Part shown: positions 59,118-64,000 of the stretch, piece after piece
Numbering within the stretch: the first letter of the stretch is position 1
Layout: the number at the start of each line of letters is the position of its first letter
NCBI RefSeq assembly: GCF_030931715.1
Contig: NZ_CP133261.1
Location: 62,001-126,000 of the forward strand
DNA: 64,000 nt
Source: Tissierella sp. MB52-C2
GTDB lineage: Bacteria > Bacillota > Clostridia > Tissierellales > Tissierellaceae
Reading direction: 5' to 3'
Notes under the pieces: model-generated
The model's input: the letters and a program-made list of their open reading frames with translations, nothing else
Database searches by the model: none
Told to the model about the DNA's origin: nothing
Translations under genes and position numbers: made by a program

Positions 59118-60332
59118 ATGAAAACTATTGCAATTGCAGGAACTTTTGACTCTAAAGGTAAAGAGTTTTCTTATGTAAAGAATGTTTTAGAAGGATTAGG
59201 CTTAAAAACCCTTACAATACATTGTGGCGTATTTGAGCCTATGTTTGAAACAGATATATCTAATGAAGAAGTTGCAAAAGAAGTAGGAGCAGATATTAAA
59301 GAGATTGCAGCTAAAAAAGATAGGGCATTAGGAACTGAAATTCTATCAAAGGGAATGGAGAAATTAATTCCTAGACTATATGCAGAGGGAAAATTTCATG
59401 GAATAATTTCTCTTGGAGGAACTGGAGGGACATCTTTAGTAACTCCCGGTATGAGAGCGTTGCCAATAGGAGTACCTAAAGTCATGGTGTCTACAGTTGC
59501 ATCAGGTAATACTCAGCAATATGTTGGAACTAGCGATATTATGATGTATCCTTCAATTGTTGATGTATCGGGATTAAACTCAATTTCCACTAAGATATTT
59601 ACAAATGCTGCTTTTGCAATAGCAGGGATGGTAAATTTTGAACATAGGCAAAAGATTGATAAAAAGCCTTTAATTGCAGCTACTATGTTTGGAGTAACTA
59701 CTCCTTGTGTAGATATGGCTAGAGAATATTTAGAAAAAGAGGGATATGAAGTACTAGTATTCCATGCAACAGGCACAGGTGGAAGGACTATGGAAAGACT
59801 TATAGAGGATGGATTCTTTGATGGAGTACTTGATTTAACTACAACGGAGTGGTGTGATGAATTAGTGGGAGGAGTTTTAGCTGCCGGACCTCATAGATTG
59901 GAAGCGGCAGGAAGGAATAAAATCCCACAGGTGGTCTCTCTTGGGGCATTGGACATGGTAAACTTTGGACCTATGGATACTGTTCCTAAAGAATTCGATG
60001 GAAGAAACTTTTATAAACATAATCCTACTGTAACCTTGATGCGTACTACTATAGATGAAAATAAGAGATTAGGAGAAATAATCTCTGAAAAGCTAAATGA
60101 TACAAATGGCTTCACAACCTTAATGATTCCTCTTAAAGGAGTATCTATGATTGATGCAGAAGGGCAGCCTTTCTATGGACCAAAAGAAGATAAGATGTTA
60201 TTTGATACCATAAGAAGCAATATTGATAAAGATAAAATAGAATTAATTGAATTAGATTTTAATATTAATGATAGAGAATTTGCAGAAGCAGCAGCTAAGA
60301 AGCTAATAGAACTAATGAAGAATAACAAATAA
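59118..60332 (+). CDS. Tm-1-like / UPF0261 ATP-binding protein
   Basis: 404 residues. [26 protein letters not shown] opens the family, followed by [37 protein letters not shown], where the glycine-rich loop binds ATP in the plant Tm-1 homologue, and [17 protein letters not shown]. The ATG 59118 is chosen from AAAGGAG. The downstream gene encodes the domain that in many organisms is fused to this one. Function in bacteria is unknown; the plant protein inhibits viral replication. Confidence 0.9.
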   Translation: MKTIAIAGTFDSKGKEFSYVKNVLEGLGLKTLTIHCGVFEPMFETDISNEEVAKEVGADIKEIAAKKDRALGTEILSKGMEKLIPRLYAEGKFHGIISLGGTGGTSLVTPGMRALPIGVPKVMVSTVASGNTQQYVGTSDIMMYPSIVDVSGLNSISTKIFTNAAFAIAGMVNFEHRQKIDKKPLIAATMFGVTTPCVDMAREYLEKEGYEVLVFHATGTGGRTMERLIEDGFFDGVLDLTTTEWCDELVGGVLAAGPHRLEAAGRNKIPQVVSLGALDMVNFGPMDTVPKEFDGRNFYKHNPTVTLMRTTIDENKRLGEIISEKLNDTNGFTTLMIPLKGVSMIDAEGQPFYGPKEDKMLFDTIRSNIDKDKIELIELDFNINDREFAEAAAKKLIELMKNNK

Positions 60333-60348
60333 TATTGGAGGAATATGT

Positions 60349-61170
60349 ATGTCTAGAATTGAGATACTGAAGAAATTAAAAGATGAGGTAACAAAGGGAA
60401 ATATTATTTTGGGGGCAGGAGCAGGTACAGGTATATCTGCAAAAAGTGGAGAAGCTGGCGGAGTAGATTTAATTATTATATATAATTCAGGCAGATATAG
60501 AATGGCGGGGCGTGGCTCGCTGGCAGGGCTTCTTTCCTATGGAGATGCAAATCAAATTGTAGTGGATATGGGAAATGAAGTTTTACCTGTAGTTAAAGAG
60601 ACTCCTGTCCTTGCTGGAGTTTGTGGTACTGACCCTTTCCGTATTATGGATGTATTTTTAAAACAATTAAAGGAACAGGGATTTGCAGGAGTTCAAAACT
60701 TTCCAACTGTAGGACTAATAGATGGAGTATTTAGACAAAACTTAGAAGAAACAGGTATGGGATATGACCTTGAAGTAGATATGATAAGAAAGGCTCATGA
60801 ATTAGATTTATTAACTACACCATATGTATTTGATACTAAACAAGCTAAGAAAATGGCAGAGGCAGGAGCAGATATTTTAGTGGCTCATATGGGTCTTACA
60901 ACAAAGGGAACAATTGGAGCAAAAACAGCTCTAAACTTAGATGATGCAGTAAAGAAAGTGCAGGAGATTTGCGATGCAGGTAAATCTGTAAATCCTGATG
61001 TTATGATACTTTGCCATGGAGGACCTATTGCTGAACCAGAGGATGCAGCCTATGTTCTTCAAAGGACTAAAGGTGTAGATGGTTTCTTTGGTGCATCTAG
61101 TATTGAACGTTTTGCTACTGAAGTAGGTATTAAAAAACAAGCAGAAATGTTTAAGGAAATTAAGAAATAA
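60349..61170 (+). CDS. TIM-barrel protein, phosphoenolpyruvate-hydrolase-like (Tm-1 C-terminal type)
   Basis: 273 residues. The barrel includes [91 protein letters not shown] and [20 protein letters not shown], typical of the phosphoenolpyruvate hydrolase-like family. It starts 16 bases after the Tm-1-like gene behind GGAGGAA, so the two subunits are probably made together and form one complex, as the fused eukaryotic versions suggest. Confidence 0.9.
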   Translation: MSRIEILKKLKDEVTKGNIILGAGAGTGISAKSGEAGGVDLIIIYNSGRYRMAGRGSLAGLLSYGDANQIVVDMGNEVLPVVKETPVLAGVCGTDPFRIMDVFLKQLKEQGFAGVQNFPTVGLIDGVFRQNLEETGMGYDLEVDMIRKAHELDLLTTPYVFDTKQAKKMAEAGADILVAHMGLTTKGTIGAKTALNLDDAVKKVQEICDAGKSVNPDVMILCHGGPIAEPEDAAYVLQRTKGVDGFFGASSIERFATEVGIKKQAEMFKEIKK

Positions 61171-61187
61171 ATATAGTTATAAATTTT

Positions 61188-61238
61188 AAAAAGAGGCGTT
61201 CATAACTGATTTATCAGTTATGAAATGCCCCTTTTTTA
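61188..61238. terminator. Bidirectional terminator
   Basis: AAGAGGCGTTCATAACTGAT pairs imperfectly with ATCAGTTATGAAATGCCCCTT; T-run on the plus strand and A-run on the minus side. Located between convergent genes. Confidence 0.8.
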
Positions 61239-61249
61239 ATTTGTATCAA

Positions 61250-61792
61250 CTAGTATATATTAGATTCCATGGCATCTTCTTTAGTCTTCTGAATAGTACC
61301 ATGAGGATGTTGAGGAGGTGCATAAATAGAATATAGTTTAAGAGGAACGCAACCTATATTAATTAAATTATGCCATTTACCAGCAGGCACAAATATTACA
61401 TAACCATCATAGACTTTTTCTTGAAAATACAAATTATCTCTACTATCTCCCATTAAAACAAGACCTTGGCCTTCCTCAATTCTTATAAATTGATCATGGC
61501 CAATATGGAGTTCTAGACCTATATCATCCCTAGGATTAATACTCATTACAGTAAGTTGTAAATAATTTCCTGTCCATAAAGCAGCTCGATAATTATAGTT
61601 TTGTTCTGTAGCTTCTTCAATATTAACTACATAGGGGTTTGGACCGTGGTCACTTAAATCAATACATTTCTCCCAACAGTTGGGAGGCATTACTGGTGGT
61701 CTATTACAGCAAGGAGATGAATATCCTAGGTAATTATTATACATTGAATTATTGTTATTTTGTTGATCATATGGATCATAGTTATTATTCAT
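61250..61792 (-). CDS. Cupin-domain protein with Asn-rich N terminus
   Basis: 180 residues. The first 30 are rich in Asn, Tyr and Gln (MNNNYDPYDQQNNNNSMYNN), then a cysteine-containing segment SPCCNRPPVMPPNCWEKC, then a cupin (about 65-170): LELHIGHDQFIRIEEGQGLVLMG, GYVIFVPAGKWHNLINIG. The metal-binding histidines H/H/E/H fit the cupin pattern. Low-complexity Asn/Tyr tails are common in spore-coat proteins of clostridia, so a spore-surface role is possible. RBS AAAGGA. Single gene. Confidence 0.85.
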   Translation of the reverse strand: MNNNYDPYDQQNNNNSMYNNYLGYSSPCCNRPPVMPPNCWEKCIDLSDHGPNPYVVNIEEATEQNYNYRAALWTGNYLQLTVMSINPRDDIGLELHIGHDQFIRIEEGQGLVLMGDSRDNLYFQEKVYDGYVIFVPAGKWHNLINIGCVPLKLYSIYAPPQHPHGTIQKTKEDAMESNIY

Positions 61793-62210
61793 TATATCCT
61801 TCCTTTCATTAGGTTTTTAATAGTATATGTAATATAGACTGAGTAGGTGATAACTTTGATAGTTAGTAGATAAAATATATCTGTGAAAAATAGAGTATCG
61901 CATTAATAGAACGAATAAAATAGCCTTAGATAATGATATAATAAAAATTACAAATACATTAGAGAACTATCAGATTGGAACATATTTGATGTCCAGGCAA
62001 ATATATGGGAAATAAAAGAGGATATGATAATAGATGTGCTGAAGTAGAAGAAAAGTGATTTTGAAATAGATTATTGCCAATGATTATATAAATATAGAGT
62101 CATTGGCAATAAAAAATACATATAGCTGAATTGTTGAAACTTTAACAGGCTTATAGTATATTATGTATAGTCTAAAATATGTCAATGTTTATAAATAGAT
62201 AGGAGAAAAT
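61793..62210. other. Gene-poor stretch with an orphan terminator
   Basis: No complete gene. At about 61960-62050 a frame reads YIRELSDWNIFDVQANIWEI-KEDMIIDVLK then stops, looking like the end of a lost gene. A terminator-like hairpin follows at 62071-62112 (13-bp arms TTATTGCCAATGA and TCATTGGCAATAA, then AAAAA). The last 100 bases hold the upstream region of the LysR gene. Confidence 0.45.
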
Positions 62211-63116
62211 ATGGATTTTAATCAATTAAGATATATAGTAGAGATTGTTGAAACAGGGAGCATATCAAAGGCAGCCAGTAATCTGTTTATATCTCAGCCT
62301 AATTTAAGTAATCAAATTACAAGTTTAGAAAACGAAATAGGTAAAAACATTTTCTATAGAAATAATAGGGGAGTAACTTTAACTTCCTATGGCGTTGAAG
62401 TATATCATCATGCCAAATCACTAGTAAAACAGTTTGAAATTATTGAAGGCAAACTTTTAACAAAATCCAATGGAAATAAGATAAAGATTGCTTCCTTTGG
62501 TTCTGAGGTAATCAATTTTCAATTTTATGAAGTTTGTAGAAGATATAATAATGAAAACTATGAATTTGAGCTTTATGAATCGGGTGTAGAAGAATCTATA
62601 GAAAAGGTAATAACGAGAGATTGTGATATAGGGATTATAATTTACAGTGAATTTCAAAGAAAAAAGCTATTACAATATTTAGTAGCAGAGGGATTAGAGT
62701 TACAGGATTTATTTGTGGGACAAATGAAGATTCATATGAGCAAGAAATATGAAAAGAGTAAAATGGAAAGTTTAAGTAGAGATGATTTGCAGGGGCTTTT
62801 CCATGTGAAAAAAACTTATTTATTTGAAGGAATGTTTAGCTTGAATTATGAGTTGGAGTATTTAGGTATTCCTGAAACTAATAAAACAATTTTAGCCAAC
62901 GGAAACAAGACGTATAATGATGCTTTGCATAATCTACCATCCTTTGCAATGGAAATAGACTGGAAATGTAAGAAAAAGATTCACAGCGATTTGGCGAGGA
63001 TTTCTTATGAAAAGAAACATCTAGATATAACTTGTGCAATGGTTAAGAGAAAAAATGAAATATTAAAAGAAGAACTACTTTTTTTCGTTGATAAACTAAT
63101 AGAGTCATATAATTAG
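62211..63116 (+). CDS. LysR-family transcriptional regulator
   Basis: 301 residues. N-terminal winged HTH: MDFNQLRYIVEIVETGSISKAASNLFISQPNLSNQITSLENEIGKNIFYRNNRGVTLTSYG is textbook LysR. The remaining 210 residues form the effector-binding domain with IKIASFGSEVINFQFYEVCRRY, diverged. RBS AGGAGAA. It lies 73 bases upstream of the flavodoxin-like lipoprotein gene on the same strand; LysR genes often control a neighbour, so it may sense redox or a quinone. Confidence 0.92.
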   Translation: MDFNQLRYIVEIVETGSISKAASNLFISQPNLSNQITSLENEIGKNIFYRNNRGVTLTSYGVEVYHHAKSLVKQFEIIEGKLLTKSNGNKIKIASFGSEVINFQFYEVCRRYNNENYEFELYESGVEESIEKVITRDCDIGIIIYSEFQRKKLLQYLVAEGLELQDLFVGQMKIHMSKKYEKSKMESLSRDDLQGLFHVKKTYLFEGMFSLNYELEYLGIPETNKTILANGNKTYNDALHNLPSFAMEIDWKCKKKIHSDLARISYEKKHLDITCAMVKRKNEILKEELLFFVDKLIESYN

Positions 63117-63189
63117 TTCTGATACTTAGATATTAATAGCTATATTAAGGCTATTTAATATAATAAAATATTTTACATAGGAGGAAGCC

Positions 63190-64000
63190 ATGAAGAAAAG
63201 AATTTTAGCAATAACTATGATTTTATCTTTAGTTATGACTATGGCAGGATGCGCAAAAAATGAAAATAATGTGGTAAATGAAAATGATGTACAAGATGTG
63301 TCAACAGAGGAAAGTATTGATGTAGGAACATCTGCAACTGTTGATGGAGCAACATCAGCAACAATAGTACCAGATGAATTAATTCAAGAGTATAAGCCAA
63401 AAGGCTTCACAGATGAAGCTGGAAAGAAGGCTCTATTTGTAGTAGGGGATCCAAGAAAATATAGTTTGAACTATGATTTGATTAATACAGCTATGAAGCA
63501 TTTTGAAGAAAAAGGTGTAGAGGTTGAATTAAGGGATTTATATGATATGGGCTTTAATCCTGTACTTACAGCAGAGAACTTCTATTATGCTAAGGATGGA
63601 TTTGGAGAGCCAACTCCAGAAATAAAAAAAGAGCAAGAATTTGTAGCAAAGGCTGATTATATTATATTCTGCTATCCGAACTGGCATGATACTCCAACGG
63701 CAATAGTTAAAGGATATATGGAAACTGTATTTGCTAAACAGTTTGCATATCAAGATACAGACAAAGGACTAGAGGGAATGCTAAAAGATAAAAGTATATA
63801 TACCATAATGAACGCAGGATTCTTAGGTGGCGGTAGAGGTTATATAGGTGATGGAGTAGGTATTGATGATGAAGCTTGGGATGAATATATGGAAGCTTTT
63901 AGAGTATTAGATGAGGATACAGCTGGTTTCTGGGGAGTTGAAAATAAAGGTAGATTTGTAAACGATAGATCACCAAAAAACAGTTCTGAAACTTATGAAG
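63190..64000 (+). CDS. Lipoprotein with candidate flavinylation motifs and flavodoxin-like (NQO/FMN reductase) domain, partial
   Basis: At least 270 residues, running off the right edge. Signal MKKRILAITMILSLVMTMAGC has the lipobox MAGC with Cys21 as lipidated residue. A 20-residue acidic linker is followed by DVGTSAT (44-50) and DGATSAT (52-58), both fitting the ApbE flavin-transferase motif Dxx[ST][GS]A[ST]. The flavodoxin-like fold starts at about residue 80: KKALFVVGDPRKYSLNYDLI, then VELRDLYDMGFNP, ADYIIFCYPNWHDTPTAIVKGYMETVF, as in NAD(P)H:quinone oxidoreductases. ATG 63190 follows AGGAGGAAGCC. A quinone-reductase-like fold outside the cytoplasm is odd since NAD(P)H is absent there. Confidence 0.8.
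   Translation, partial: MKKRILAITMILSLVMTMAGCAKNENNVVNENDVQDVSTEESIDVGTSATVDGATSATIVPDELIQEYKPKGFTDEAGKKALFVVGDPRKYSLNYDLINTAMKHFEEKGVEVELRDLYDMGFNPVLTAENFYYAKDGFGEPTPEIKKEQEFVAKADYIIFCYPNWHDTPTAIVKGYMETVFAKQFAYQDTDKGLEGMLKDKSIYTIMNAGFLGGGRGYIGDGVGIDDEAWDEYMEAFRVLDEDTAGFWGVENKGRFVNDRSPKNSSETYE

Noticed and set aside
1-64000. CRISPR arrays, tRNA or rRNA genes, prophage
   Set aside because: No regularly spaced direct repeats, cloverleaf-like GC-rich segments, rRNA motifs or phage structural genes were noticed on either strand.

Overview
The window is AT-rich, densely coded DNA with many intrinsic terminators, purine-rich Shine-Dalgarno sequences and frequent TTG/GTG starts. Gene content points to an anaerobic, spore-forming low-GC Firmicute (Clostridia or Tissierellia). 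It carries ytrH/ytrI sporulation genes, an alpha/beta-type SASP-like gene, a response regulator with a Spo0A-like output domain, a glycyl radical enzyme with its activase, 2-hydroxyacyl-CoA-dehydratase-type proteins and several ECF vitamin-type transporters. I saw no rRNA, tRNA or CRISPR array. The genus cannot be fixed from the sequence alone.

Layout. 1-7.2 kb: the 5' end of bioY on the minus strand with a BirA-type operator, then two related cassettes. The right one is intact: GntR regulator, ABC ATPase, two ABC-2 permeases, a 0.3-kb leader, an HTH-TPR (RRNPP-type) regulator and a tiny secreted-peptide gene carrying a duplicated GVDSGTTRP motif. The left one is a decayed copy: a second BirA-type site, a permease fragment, a copy of the 0.3-kb leader, a broken ABC exporter and a TPR fragment. 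7.2-21.1 kb: flippase-like membrane protein, DsrE-like protein with a cysteine desulfurase, EamA exporter, Spo0A-like regulator with an Ala/Gly symporter, DUF1538 protein with a P-II-like protein and a large AraC regulator, MATE exporter, ECF S component and aldehyde dehydrogenase. 21.3-30.8 kb: HTH-cupin regulator, glycyl radical enzyme and activase, an AraC-phosphotransferase fusion, and a split double-cubane type activase/dehydratase pair. 31-36.4 kb: two-component system driving a MacB/FtsX-type ABC transporter. 36.5-44.3 kb: old yellow enzyme, YkoEDC-like ECF transporter with a DUF169 protein, a nucleotidyltransferase gene pair, M29 aminopeptidase and SixA-like phosphatase. 44.4-49.0 kb is a scarred stretch: an internally deleted IS1182-type element, the 3' end of a group II intron fused to a beheaded leucine-rich-repeat gene, HTH/DUF2975 genes and a small inverted-repeat element. 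49.0-53.8 kb: a four-gene pyruvate-dehydrogenase-type complex preceded by a near-perfect Fur box. 54-64 kb: PhnA/YjdM, ytrHI, CPA2 antiporter, a SASP-like gene, a competence-type metallo-beta-lactamase lipoprotein with a DUF3006 partner, a Tm-1-like pair, a cupin, a LysR regulator, and the start of a lipoprotein with a flavodoxin-like domain.

Themes. The best candidate for an undescribed system is the HTH-TPR regulator with its coupled, signal-peptide-bearing propeptide (5.2-7.1 kb), backed by a decayed sister locus whose shared leader once drove a peptide-type ABC exporter. Other strong leads are tandem ApbE-type flavinylation motifs in the lipoprotein at the right edge, the Fur box in front of an iron-poor pyruvate dehydrogenase in an anaerobe, a glycyl radical enzyme with a non-standard active-site sequence, and repeated traces of tandem duplication followed by deletion.
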